Shown here: piece by piece, positions 24,299 through 35,900 of the stretch
Layout: each line of letters begins with the position of its first letter
How positions within the stretch are numbered: position 1 is the first letter of the stretch
Assembly (NCBI GenBank): GCA_002917075.1
Contig: NTMA01000040.1
Location: 186,001 to 250,000 of the forward strand
Length of the DNA: 64,000 nucleotides
Origin: Hawksworthiomyces lignivorus
Taxonomy: Eukaryota > Ascomycota > Sordariomycetes > Ophiostomatales > Ophiostomataceae
Direction of reading: 5' to 3'
Notes under the pieces: model-generated
The model's input: the letters and a program-made list of their open reading frames with translations, nothing else
What the model was told of the DNA's origin: nothing
The model's database searches: none
Program-made: the position numbers and the translations under genes

Positions 24299-26498
24299 AT
24301 GTACCGCTCCGCCCCCGTAGCGGCGGCAGCAGCAGCAGCAGCAGCAGCAATAAGGCTGCCAGCAGAGGCGGCTTTCCCAGGAAGGAAAGTTTTCTTTTCA
24401 GCAGCGCGATCATGCGCTTCGCGGCCTCGCATCTGCTGGCCCGCCTCGCCATGCCAACGGAGGACGATTCAGACAGGTAGCAGCGGCCCTTTCCAGCCGC
24501 TGCGCCCGCCGTCGCCTGCCGACCTGGGGGCGCCTCGGAGGGCGCGCGAGTATTCGAGAACGCGTCGCTGGGGCCGCCGTCTCCTCATTCTGGCCTTGCT
24601 AGGCGGCGCCGTCTACGTCGTCGATCGGCAGGTATACGCAGCCGGCATCGCCCGGTCTCTTCGCACATTTGGTATGGGCCTCGTCGTAGCTCTTGACTAC
24701 AAGATCAACTTCCGACCAGAGCCTTTGCCGATCATTGGCACGCCCGGCGACTTGTCTGATCTGCACCGGCGAAACGCGGAGCGCCTTTCCGAGCTGCTAC
24801 GCCACAACGGCGGCCTGTACCTCAAGATCGGCCAGGCAATTGCAATGCAGAGCGCCGTGCTGCCGCCAGAGTTTCAGCGCATGTTCGCGCGCATGTTTGA
24901 CGATGCGCCACAGGACCCGTGGCCGGCAGTTGAGAAGGTGATCCGGGACGACTTTGGCGGGCGGTCGGTGGAGGAAGTGTTCGGCGTGAGCTTCACGGGC
25001 GAGGAGGGGAAGGGCGTCATGGAGCGCAAGGCACGTGCCAGCGCGTCCGTGGCGCAAGTCCACTGGGCGCGTCTGCCAGACGGCCGCGAGGTGGCCGTCA
25101 AGATCCAGAAGCCCGAGATAGCCAAGCAGATCGGCTGGGACTTGTGGGCATTTAAGTACGGCTGCCCTTTTTCTTGTCCTTCTTTCCTTGTCTCTTTTTT
25201 TTTTTGGTTCTCTTTTCACCAGTTTATATATCTACGATGGTCTTTACTAACGCTCTCTCAGGGTCGTTGCCAAGGTCTATTCCTACTGGTTTGACCTGCC
25301 GCTGTACTCCCTCGTGCCTTTTGTGGCCGAGCGCCTCATGCTCGAGACCGACTTCCTCAACGAGGCCAAGAACTCGGAGACGATGCGCCGGCTTGTCCGC
25401 GCCGAGCCCGCTCTCCGCGACCGCGTCTACGTGCCGCCCGTCTACCCGGAGCTGTCATCTGCGCGCGTGCTGACGACAGAGTGGATCGAGGGCGTGCGCC
25501 TGTGGGACCAGGATGCCATCACCAAGCCGTGGCGCGGCGGACACGGCGCCAGCTCGCCCGGCGTGCACGGCGCGCAGCTGGACGCGCCCGACATGCCGGC
25601 GCTGCGCAGGAAGCTGCGCGCAGCCGCGCAGGCCGGCGACAGCCGCCGGGAGAGCATGCTGCTGAAGCCGGAGCGGACGGCGTGGCGCGGCCCGCGGGGC
25701 AGCGGCGGCCTCGGGCTCAGCACGTCCGAGGTGATGACGGCGATGATCGACCTGTTCTCGGCGCAGATGTTCAAGTGGGGCGTCGTCCACTGCGACCCCC
25801 ACCCGGGCAACATGTTTGTGCGGCGGCGGTCGTCCGGCCGCGCCGAGCTGGTGCTCATCGACCACGGCCTGTACGTGACCATGTCGCCCACGTTCCGCCA
25901 CCAGTACAGCGTGTTCTGGAAGAGCATGCTGACGCTGGACCACGCCGCCGTCGCGGCGACGTGCGCCGAGTGGGGAATCAAGGCGCCCGAGCTGTTCGCG
26001 TCGTCGACGCTCCTGCGGCCCTACGAGGGCGGCGACAACGAGTTCCGCCGCGGCATGCTCGAAGACATGCAGGGAAAGACGCCGGCGGAGCGCCACTACG
26101 CGATGCAGGCCCGCATGAAGCAGGGCATCCGCGACATCCTGGCCGACGAGGAGCGCTGGCCCAAGGAGTTCATCTTCCTCGGCCGGAGCATGCGCATCGT
26201 GCAGGCCAACAACCAGCGCATGGGCAGCCCCGTCAACCGCGTCAAGCGCATGGGCCGCTGGGCGAGCGCGAGCCTGTACGAAGACCGCAACCTGCCGTGG
26301 CGGGACCGCCTGACAAGCGCATGGCGACACCTAGTATTCAGCGCCGTGCTGACCGTGTCAGACGTGTTCTTCTACTTCTTCCGCGCGCGCCAGTGGCTTG
26401 GGCTGGGCGGTGGGCTCGAGGACGAGGTGGAAGCACGGATGAAGGACATGGCCAAAGACTACGGAGTGGAGCTGCAGCATGAAGTGTTCGAGGGTTGA
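24299..26498 (+). CDS. ABC1/UbiB-family atypical kinase (ADCK1/MCP2-like)
   Basis: Exons 24299-25155 and 25262-26498 (intron 106 bp) give 697 residues. The Ala-rich, Arg-containing N-terminus looks like a mitochondrial presequence, with one hydrophobic segment near residues 96-112 (LLILALLGGAVYVV), suggesting an inner-membrane anchor. Family motifs in order: KxGQ as LKIGQAIAMQ (about 174), the Ala-rich nucleotide loop ASASVAQVH (about 247), VAVK, the Glu-rich helix LETDFLNEAKNSE (about 311), CDPHPGN (about 461) and DHGLY in place of DFG (about 485). DHGLY is typical of the ADCK1/MCP2 branch (yeast Mcp2/Cqd2, mitochondrial lipid and coenzyme Q distribution) rather than COQ8. A low-complexity Gly/Arg/Ala-rich insert of about 60 residues (about 375-435) precedes the catalytic loop. 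Third positions are very GC-rich. The orthology call is inference. Confidence 0.92.
24326..24349 (+). repeat. CAG microsatellite encoding poly-Ala
   Basis: Eight CAG units read in the GCA frame, giving a poly-alanine run in the presequence-like N-terminus of the ABC1-family protein. Likely length-variable between strains. Confidence 0.85.
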
Positions 26499-26509
26499 GA
26501 AATGAACCG

Positions 26510-26535
26510 CCCCCCCGGGGGGGGGGGAGGGGGGG
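26510..26535. repeat. C7/G11-A-G7 homopolymer tract
   Basis: Seven C at 26510-26516 run directly into eleven G at 26517-26527, one A, then seven G. It lies in the 3' UTR of the ABC1-family gene. It could fold as a G-rich hairpin or G-quadruplex. The exact length may be unreliable, since such runs are error-prone in sequencing. Confidence 0.75.
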
Positions 26536-26723
26536 AGTGTGACCGTGCACCGGAGTTATCGCAGTTTAGTCCGCACATTCTCCTTTTCTTGTACGCGTAG
26601 AGCATCACTTGTACGTATAGACATCTATGCAACTCATGCAGTCGGGAGTTGACAGCAACGGCTGGGGCATAGAATTAGACTGGGCGCATTGGAAGAGGCC
26701 CGGCGAACGCCGCTCGGTTTTTG

Positions 26724-26729
26724 AATAAA
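26724..26729 (+). terminator. AATAAA candidate of ABC1-family gene
   Basis: Exact AATAAA about 225 bases past the stop codon of the kinase gene on the same strand. A plausible 3' processing element, unverified. Confidence 0.3.
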
Positions 26730-27592
26730 AGGCTCACTACTATCAAAGTATTGCGTTCCCAAGATGAGATTCCCAGAATGATCGCTAAAGTCGTATCATT
26801 GCGACCGATCTATTGGCAACATAAAACTGGGGTAGATGGGGAGGAGACATGAGCAAGAGCTTCTCTCCTCTAGCACATGGTTCGGTTTGCATCTGTTGGG
26901 TGGAAATAAGAGACCAGATTTATTTACGGAGTACGAGAAATGAGTACAGAAGTACTTGACCCCAGTTTCACGCGTATCCCATACTGTCTAAGCTTTGCCC
27001 GTAGGTCTGGTGCCGTCCATCTGCTAAGCTTTTTCATCCGTTACAGGCCGAGTTAAAGACAAACTGCCTTCCTCTCACGGGCTAGCTCGTTGATAAGCGG
27101 TGATAGACCCACGGACACACCCGGCTATTATCAAATTCCGCGCCACGCTTGTCCTTAACCATTACCATCGCATCGTATAGGTAGAAAAAGCACAGAGTCA
27201 GAATCATGATGATTTGTAAAATACGTGAACCGAGATTACGGAAAGCAGCGCTCTTTTATCTGGAGCCTCTCCAAGAGACTATCGTAAGGGGCGAGCAGGA
27301 CTCGCACTGATATGTCACTGTACCTAAGCGATTGTCTCTCTTCCCGGGATAATTAATGACAGATCTTGCGGCACGGTTGCAGATTGCACATTGCCGAACG
27401 AAAAGCGGACAGCTCATGAACATGCTACCTTATCAATTGAGATTGTGGTGGGTAAACCTCCGCATGCTATCTTCCGCCAAATTGAGTCTCACTGGCCCAA
27501 CCCCCTCCCATCCCAAGAACCAGATGCAACATGCATATGCGCTTGTGTGCCATGTGTGGAATATATTATATAGACAAGGAAGCCACTATCCA

Positions 27593-29804
27593 ATGATTGA
27601 CGGTGAGCTTGAGCATATATATTCTGATGGACAGCCGAAAAGGTAGATCCGCCTCATTTTGACTCCATATCGTGAACCCGTACAAGTATCTACCCTGTGT
27701 AAATTGATCTGCCCGCGTATTTTCTTCTTCAAGATGCTCAGGAAGACGCCTACGGGTACGTGGCTGCCCGCCTGGGTTCCCGAATCCAGCATTACGCTGT
27801 CTGTTCTCCTCATTTTCTGCTCCATGGTGCAGAGTGCAGTATGATCCCAATCCTCTTCCCCATCGTCTCTTGTCCTCAATCATCGTCCCACGCACCTCCT
27901 AACCAGCCATATAGACCAATGGTTATGATGGCAGCATGTTGAACGGGTTAAACATCTTACCGTCCTACACGGACTACTTCGATCTGAATGCCGCCACCAC
28001 CGGTTTGAATACGGCCTCGGTCTTCATCGGCGGCTTCTTCGGTCCAATGGTGTCGGGTATCATTGTTGATCGCCTCGGGCGCCGTCCAGCTATATTCTGG
28101 GGTTCTGTGATCACACTTATCGGCGTCCTGCTTCAGACCGCTGCACAGAATATAGCCATGTTTGTGGTTGCCCGTATCGTCCTGGGCTTCGGCACCGCGC
28201 TTTCGGGCATTGCCGCCGGTGTATACCTCAGCGAGACCTTTGCAAGCAGGTGGCGGGCGTGGGGTGTAGGCCTCCTGAATGACTTTTACTAGTATGTGCT
28301 CCGGAAAAGAAAACAATAAGCAACAGAGAGCTGTAACGAGCATCTCTGATCAGTTTGCATACACTCAGGCTAACAGATAATTTGCGTGGCAGTGTCGGAG
28401 CGCTCATTGCAGCGGGTATTACACTGGGCACCGGCACGTGGGACTCAACTTGGGCCTGGCGCGCACCGTCGCTAATTCAGGGCATCTTTTCGGTGTTGGC
28501 TATCGTGATTCTGCCGTTCATGTAAGTGTATTCTAGCTTGGTCGCTAGGTTCCGTTTCTCCGGGCTTTTTCCCATTTCCTTTTATAGGCCAGCTGCTGAC
28601 CAGCAGTCCCGAATCACCTCGTTGGCTCGTCCACGAAGGCTTCTTTGAGGCAGCTCGTGCCTCGGTTGCCCAGGCCAACTCCGACGGCGATATATTGGCA
28701 CCTGTGAGCGTTGCCGTGTACAAGGAGATCCTCGACACGCTCGAGTGGGAGAAGAAGGATGGCCGCACCATGAGCCCTAGGGAGATTGTGCGAACGCCTT
28801 CGGCGCGCAAGCGGCTGCTGATCGGAATGTCTGCGGGTCCCTTTTCTTGTGTGGTGGGTAACGTTATTGCGTCGTATTATCTGGGTCCAGAGCTAGATAC
28901 AGCCGGCATTACAGATACGGTAGCCCAGCTAAAGGCAGTAGGTTCCCATTCTATTATTTCCCGTTTCTCTTTTCTTCGGGGTTCTTTAGTCATCCTAACT
29001 CTGCCAGAATGTCGTGCTTAACGTCTGGTGCCTGATTTGCTGTATCGCCGGTACGTATCTGGTAGCCAGTTGGGGCCGCAAGCCGACAGCGCTCCTGACG
29101 CAGACCCTGCTCGTGATCTGCCTTTTCATCATCGGCGGCCTGTCGAAGATGTATGCCGACAATCCGGATGGTGCGTCTAGCAGCCTCGTGTACGGTGATG
29201 TTGCGGTCATGTTCCTCTTCCAAGGCTTCTATTCCATCGCCTGGACGCCGCTACTGTTCCTCTACCCTCCTGAAGTGATGAATTATTCGATCCGTGCCAA
29301 CGGACTGGCCTTTTCCAGTTTTATGCTAAACGCATTTGCGTGAGTCATTGCTGTCTTCTTTTTCTCTAACCATTTGTTGCGTTCCTTTCGTTCTAACAAC
29401 TCGCAGAATCCTTCTCACTTTCGTCATGCCAATCGGTCTCACCAACATCGGCTGGAAAATGTACATTATCAATGGATCGTGGGATATCATCATTATCGTT
29501 CTTATTGTGCGTGTCTTCTATCTTTCGTTGCTTTATCTCTTTTCTAGCCCTTTTGAGGACTATCAGCTGACACAATCAGGCCGTATACTGGGTCGAGACC
29601 AAAGGAAAGACGCTTGAAGAGATTGACGCTATCTTTGAAGGCGCTAAGCACTCAGACGTGCCTGATGTTGAGGCCGTTCGGCGGGGCGACGCAGAACTCG
29701 ATGTAGCCGCGGTCGAGATACAGCTCACAGCCGAGATTGAGGAGCTGAAGAATGAGACCGGCTTAGTGACGAGCGTAAAGGTGGAACAGCCCAGGTTTTC
29801 ATAG
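27593..29804 (+). CDS. MFS sugar-porter family transporter
   Basis: Eight predicted exons give 546 residues: 27593-27642, 27742-27838, 27915-28291, 28393-28521, 28607-28937, 29008-29339, 29407-29506 and 29580-29804. Introns are 67-101 bp, all GT-AG and phase-consistent. Signatures of the sugar porter (PF00083-type) family are present: GYDGSMLNGL after TM1, DRLGRRPA in loop 2-3, SETFASRWRAWG in loop 4-5, PESPRWLVHEG before the central loop, and ETKGKTLEEID after TM12. Twelve TM segments are expected; plasma membrane, proton-coupled sugar uptake of the lactose-permease/STL-like fungal group. The specific substrate cannot be read. The exact ATG in exon 1 is inferred because exon 2 has no good start and the join in phase 2 restores KRKTPTG. 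No sugar-metabolism gene is adjacent. Confidence 0.92.
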
Positions 29805-30318
29805 GGAGAAGAAAATCAAAAGTAAGAGAAGACCAAACTGGCTCTGCTCAGATGGTCCACTCATACTCTTGTAATCTGTTGCACTGCTCTCCGTGCGCGT
29901 ATGTTCGAAGTGCCAATGCAAATAGAAATGCATATACAGTGGGTTAATAAAGGGGACGGTATAAGTCAATAAACACATCAAACCTTAACCAGCATCTCCT
30001 CTGTCAGAAGTAGCAGCACCCCCTAGCATCAAGCTATGGTGCGTTAGCACTTAGTCATATCTGTGAGGAGATTTTTATCTGTATGTATGTTAATACTTGA
30101 AGCACTAGCCGTCCGCTGTAATATCGGCTAGTATACGGTGATCTGTCGTATAAATCAAATGCTTCATTAATCTCATTTCGAGTTCTCCTCAACAGGCAGC
30201 TGTTGGTCGTACGAAGGTCACTAACGCCCCTACATTACAATAGTATTAAAATGGAGATTTTAACAAAAGCAAAGGTTCAAGTACAGCTTGTGATGGTACT
30301 TTTCTTTTAGTTCAGTCC

Positions 30319-30651
30319 TCAGGCATCAGTCAAAATGACATGCGACCACACCACGAACAAGTGCCGAATATGTCGATCAGAGGGTCCCCGATGTGGTAGG
30401 CGATATCGGAGGCCCCCTACAGAAACGGAGATGATTACACCGTTAGACGGAAGTGCACACGGCCGGAGCAGCGCTTGAACATTTTTGTACATGCTAACCC
30501 AGTCGAATGGGTCACCGGACGTCTCGGCCCGTCGCGGGTTATGGATGTACTCCTTTGCGTGCTCGTACCGCTCTTTCTTGGTCATCAGGGAAGTCGCTAT
30601 CGTGGGTCTGCTCAGTACCATCGCTGCTGGCGATGAATCGTACCACTGCAC
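30319..30651 (-). pseudogene. possible coding relic, unidentified
   Basis: An open stretch on the minus strand encodes TVQWYDSSPAAMVLS ... MTKKERYEHAKEYIHNPRRAE, which has a protein-like composition. The region upstream on that strand (to about 30960) is broken by stops in all frames. I do not recognise a family. It may be the surviving part of a decayed gene, or chance. Confidence 0.25.
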
Positions 30652-30975
30652 GGTAGGATCTCAGCTGATACCGTGTCGCAGTTGCCTTGGTAGTGAGGAG
30701 TGCCCATTGTGATGAGATGATCTCAAAAACAGGCCGAGAGCTCAAGGCGCATCTGGAAATAGTAAAGCCCGCGTCTTGGCTGAGAACCAAGATATACGGC
30801 ATGAACACCCCCCACTACTGTAAAATCATTCCTGCTATCCCGGATTAAGAAGTATGGGATGAGCGTGGTATTACAAGACCAGATGAACTCATATGTAGGA
30901 GTTCTCGCAGATAATACGCCCACCCGCCTCCATCTTAGCTTGGAATAGATGGCAGGACACATACTAATACTAGTG

Positions 30976-31201
30976 CATATGGATAAGGCTGAGCCCGCAA
31001 CCTAACTGCGGCTGGACTCACGGTCCACCGAAGAACGTGTAACCAAATGCTTTCTTTCCTGGCCCTTGCCAGATTGAGAATGCGAACGGGCAGAAACTGG
31101 CACACATACCGGTTTCCAGGCCTGCAAGCTACGAAGCCGGCGGCTCAATTCTCAGCATCCTGGCAGCCCAGAACAGTGCCAACGGCAAGCGTGCTAAATA
31201 A
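30976..31201 (+). pseudogene. possible gene-end relic with internal stop
   Basis: The frame reads WTHGPPKNV, then TAA at 31040-31042, then PNAFFPGPCQIENANGQ, and on through HIPVSRPASYEAGGSIL to a stop at 31199-31201. The 53 codons after the stop look like a genuine C-terminus by composition, but no ATG or upstream exon is evident. Probably a degraded copy of a fungal gene; family not recognised. Confidence 0.28.
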
Positions 31202-32280
31202 TCTAAATAGTTCCATTAAGAGAGGCGAGAGACTCGTCTGCATTTTTCTGCCCAACCATTCCATTGGGTACATTGGACCCGGTCTAACATCAGTAAGCAA
31301 ACTCTATTAAAGCCCAGGTTGTTCCTGGCGTGCCGAGCCGAGTCCTGACAGTAGCACGCCTAGTCGAAATTATGCCTTCTTGATATCATTATTGGCAAGA
31401 GAGAACAGTAGCCAGCGTTCTCGGTCTCTCCTGTAGGGAATCTCGTGGTCACAATTGCCACCGAGGTAGTGGTAAGCAACCAATAACGTTACGAGATGGT
31501 ATTGCCGACATCGCTGGTGATATTCTAAGCAAGGCTTTTGAGTCGAGTCCACAGTAGTGAGACAACCAGGAGAACGTTTCCTAGATCTAAGCTAGATTAG
31601 AGCTGCTTGTCGCGTCTTTGTGCAGCAGTTGGAGCTAGGTGGTTCTGACACCACGGAAAGCCAGCCTACGTGTACGAGGCCAAGTTTTATTTCCCAGCAG
31701 AAAGAGCTAGAAGAGGCAATGAAGCCATTGAGTGCATGAAAGCTGGTAGCCCACTGACTGTGTGAGCATAATCTGACTCGATGTCACTTTGCCTTACTGT
31801 GTCCGCCTCCACTGCCGAGACGCAGTCGCCACTATGATTTTCCTCCGGTACCTAAGAGTGCCGTGAGTGCTAACCTTGCCCACACACTCTAAGCATCTTG
31901 GCCACAGCAAGGACCAGAGGCATAGGGTTGTATCCAATTGCCTTCTCGCTTCTATACACTTCTACGAGTACATGTAATTCGCCTCGTTCTCAGCGTTATT
32001 ACCGTGTCGATTCCATGCGTCCGGAGGAAAGCAAAGAGTACATAATACAAATAAACTTTGACGTCAAGGACTATGGAAAGAGTATGGTTTTACCTGTGGA
32101 AACTGACGTGATTAATTTGGACTACGTTCTTCCTTTCCTTCATTCTCAGTCCTCCACTTCGAATGCGGCACATCTCCCTCTTGCTTTCCAGAAATTGCCT
32201 ATACGTACAAGTACGATCGTCCGGGTTCTTCGTAACTGCCCTATTGGAAAGGAATCCTTCTTGTTTGTCTTCTCCACCTT

Positions 32281-32303
32281 CCTCCTCCTCCTCCTCCTCC
32301 TCT
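32281..32303 (+). repeat. CTC trinucleotide repeat in pyrimidine-rich leader
   Basis: CTC units followed by CTTTCTCTTTTCTC-type tracts, about 600 bp upstream of the DUF8035 gene start. Typical of fungal promoter or 5' UTR pyrimidine tracts. Confidence 0.7.
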
Positions 32304-32902
32304 TCTCTTTCTCTTTTCTCTTTTCTTTGTACGGTTGCGCTCTGTCCTGCCTTCCCTCGCTTCCTCCTCTCACTCTCACAATTTTACACGTCCCGCTCCT
32401 CCGCGCCTTCCCCAGTCCCTGCATTTTCTGACGGCATTACTCTTTTCCAACCCTGCATAGCTCCTGCCAACTTTTTTCCGTCTTTCTTCCTTGAGAACGA
32501 CCCCTCCTTCCCCCCACCTACCCAAATCTGGCACCTCATAATACGTCTTTATATGTAATTACGCACACACGCAAAGAATGCTCCAACCCAGTACAATACC
32601 ATCAAATAAGCATTTCAAGACAACTTTACGAGATACGTAAATAATTTGGGCGGATTACCTCACGTGCAGGTAGAAAGGTCGGAAAATCCTTTTCATTCTT
32701 TTTCCTCTTCTGCCCCCTCCGGACACTCTTTTCTTTGTTGCATCCTGTCTTTCTTCCATTTCTCGACTCTCTCTTTTTACCTTTTAAGCCCTAAAAATAT
32801 CGAACCTAGGTAGAAGCTGACTTCTTTTCTAGCGGCCAGCAACGCAGAGGTTCTTCCTAGTGCAAACTTGCCGCATCTACGTCATCATAATCTCGGCGCA
32901 GA

Positions 32903-35900
32903 ATGGACCCGCGTTTCCGCTACGGGGCCGGTTCCGGCAGGCGCTCGCCGCCGCTCCACAATCCGGCTCGAGCTACTATGCCTGTCAATATCGGTAGCAG
33001 CTATGCGGCTACCTACGCTCCCGATCCTCACGGTGTACCTCACCATTCTCATGGCGCGCGCTACGAGGACCCCATCACACCTCGTACCCAAACGACTGTT
33101 GAGTACCGCACAGCGCCAGCTGTGCCTACGCCACCGCAACTACAGAATAAGCAACAGGCGGTGGCGGCGGCGGCAGCAGCGGCAGCCTCAGCAACAACGG
33201 CTACAGCTGCGCAGCCACACTCATCTCAAGCGCCTCAACATCCCCAGCACCATCACCAAGCACACGACCAGCAGCAACCTCATCATCACCACCATCACCA
33301 TCACATATCCTCTTTGCCACCTCAGACGACGACGGCTCGGACCTACACAGCCACAAAAGACCCCATGGTCCGGAGTGGCAGTCTCCGCGATTCCCGCAAC
33401 CCGCACCGCTCTTCCGTTCCAGAAACCACTCAGAAGCGCCCAATCATTATTACTACGACGACATCCGGGTCTACCGCCGTTCCCTCTGGCACAGCTGCCG
33501 TATCACGAGGTCCTCCATCGCCTACTCGTGCGGACCACTACAGGCCACCCTCCGCTGAACCCGCCCGCGGTCCTTCCACACGCGATGACAACTATTATTA
33601 TGCCTTGCCAGCCACTTCGGCTGCGTTACGTTCTCGTGGTGCTCGCTATTCATATGCCGGCGCCCCAATGAGTGCCACTCTAGACAATGAAGAGCTGGAC
33701 CGCTTGCGCGAGCGCCACGATACCTTGCATGCCGCCCCTCGTGTCGACTCCTTCCCAAGAACCCGGCCGGTGTCAGCCTATGTCAACATTCCACGGCATG
33801 GAAGTGCTGCTGTTCCAGCTCCCGGTGGTTCAATTGCGAGCGGTGTAGGCTCTGCTACTTTAAGCTCAGGTGTCGGCTCCGCTGGTGGGCCCATGTCTGC
33901 TAACTACGGTGATATCGGGTATGAGTATACCAAGCCTAGTGATTTGGCCCGGTATGATCTGGCTCACGAGCAGGCGCCAAAAAGAGGGCGCCGCGATAGC
34001 TTCGACCGGAATTATTATCGTCCTACCGTTAGCTTAACCACAGACCTCGGCCGTCCCTACCCTTTTGATCCAAGTATTCGTCGTGGTGCTGGCTCTGGTA
34101 ATGTTGGAGGCGGTCCTCCACCCACTACTTGGGGTTTTGACAAGATCAATCGCGGTGGAGCGGTCGTCCCAGCCGCCGCCACCGGCTCTGGCGGTGTCGG
34201 TTATGATCCACAAGGAAGCATGCGGCCCCCTCCTTTGCCAGCACCTTCAATTCATCCTCAAGCTGGCTCCAACCCCGGAGAACAGATACGCCATCCAGAA
34301 CATGGCAGCGGTTTCCCTCCTTCTGGTGCTGGTGGCCCAGCAGACCGGCGCAGCTCGTCTCGCCAAAGAGCATCGTCACTCTACAACAACCCACCTGATG
34401 ACTATTACCGTAACCACGAGGATGACTTACCTAGAGAAAGGCACGAGCGTGATTATCGCGACCGGGACCGCGACCGAGAACGAGAGGTAGCCCGAGATAA
34501 AGCAAGAGACCGTGACCGCGATCGGGAATGGGACCGTGAGCGTGAGCGAACCCGTGAATACTATGCCGACGGAAGTTCTGCAAATCGTGCCTTTGGCATT
34601 TTGATCAACAGCAGAGAGCACCAACTCCGCCAAGCACCACCGACTGGACAGAGTGGTGATTACTATGATGACCAACGTGCTACATATGCTGATGACCGCG
34701 CCGAAGATCACCGTCGGGAGGTCCGCCGTGATCGTGATCAACGGGGTCTTCGCTATGACTATGATGATCAGTACAATAGCAACATTAATCGCGAGTTCGT
34801 TCGCGGCCGCACCGATCGGACTGAACGTCTCGGTATCGAATCTCCTAAACGAAAAGAGACTGATGATGATCTTTACGTTCACCACCCCCAGGAAGGTATG
34901 CACCAGTGGGATGACAACGATCGCCGAGATCGCGATCGCGATCACGTTCGGGAGTATGAGCCGGAAAGAGATCGTGAACGAGCGCGGGATCGGTCAAGAG
35001 CAATAGACCGAGATAGGCAGCGAGAGCGCGAGCGTGAGAGAGAATATGATGAAGATCGCGATCTCGGTCGCGAGCATGAACTCAACCACAATAATGGCCA
35101 TGAACGCCGTATCGTTCGGAGGTCGGGCGATGAAGAGGTAGCCAACACTAAAAAATCACGCGATAGAGTTATTGCGGGGCTCGGCACTGCAGCTGCCGCT
35201 GTTAGTGCGACTACCGCAACAGATGCTGCCGGCAGTCGGCAAAGGGATACTGCCCACGGTAAACGAAGTAGCCATCCTCGGCCCAAACCTGAGTCTGACA
35301 ATGTGTCCCAAGCAAGCGACGACTCGAGAACCTCTGCTAATAGAGCTCCGGCGCGTGTCCCAGTGCCAGCGCCAGCACACGACGATGCTGATGAAGACAA
35401 AGAGGTACAAACCCATCTAATCGAACGCACACCGCCTTCATCAGAAGATGGCGACTCGGATGGAAAACGTTCTGCCTCTCGCGGCAGTCAGCAGCCGACA
35501 GACCATGAGAGTCTGAAACCACTCAAGACGGAACTCGTTGTTTTAGGTGCAAAGAAGGCAGGGGTACAATCAGCCGACAAGCGAGGGTCTAAAGAGTCGG
35601 TAAGCCGGTTCTCTAGCGATGAAATGAAGGATCTTCCAAAGGAGAAATCAGATAAGAGCGGAAAGTTTAGAAATGGCAGTAAGGCAGAACCGACATCTCC
35701 CAGCATTCTGACACCATCGTCAACATCGTCTTCGGCGCCACCCTCGCCTATGACTGTGCCCGCTGACAGAACTTCACTTGAGTGGGACACATCTTCCAAA
35801 GACAAAGGGAAGGCAAAGGAAACCTACAGCGGTGAGGTTCCGGACCGGCCTTTAGAAAGAGGATCAGATAAGGCGCTGGGAATAGTCCCAGAATCTGAGG

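Larger units (their letters stand above)
26499..27592. other. intergenic between ABC1 kinase and MFS transporter
   Basis: Contains a C7-G11-A-G7 tract starting 11 bp after the kinase stop, an AATAAA at 26724-26729, and TACGGAGTA at 26925-26933. The final 600 bp are the transporter promoter. No credible ORF was found. Confidence 0.5.
29805..32902. other. intergenic with decayed fragments and CT-rich promoter
   Basis: About 3.1 kb. An AATAAA at 29946-29951 suits the transporter 3' end. 30.3-31.2 kb holds broken coding-like pieces (listed separately). 31.9-32.9 kb is the promoter and leader of the DUF8035 gene, with a CTC repeat and long pyrimidine stretches (32260-32530 and 32690-32790). Confidence 0.5.

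Noticed and set aside
25455..26482. Long ORFs on both strands overlapping the ABC1-kinase exon 2
   Set aside because: They are shadows created by GC-ending codons, which remove stops from other frames. Composition is Ala/Arg/Pro/Gly-rich without conserved motifs, whereas the called frame has all family motifs.
27230..27310. tRNA-like stretch (GAGCAGGACTCGCAC)
   Set aside because: It resembles a T-arm only loosely; no acceptor stem, D-arm or anticodon stem could be paired around it.
13449..29804. Secondary-metabolite gene cluster
   Set aside because: A P450, MFS transporter and Zn2Cys6 factor are present, but no PKS, NRPS, terpene cyclase, DMATS or RiPP precursor was seen, and unrelated mitochondrial genes lie between.
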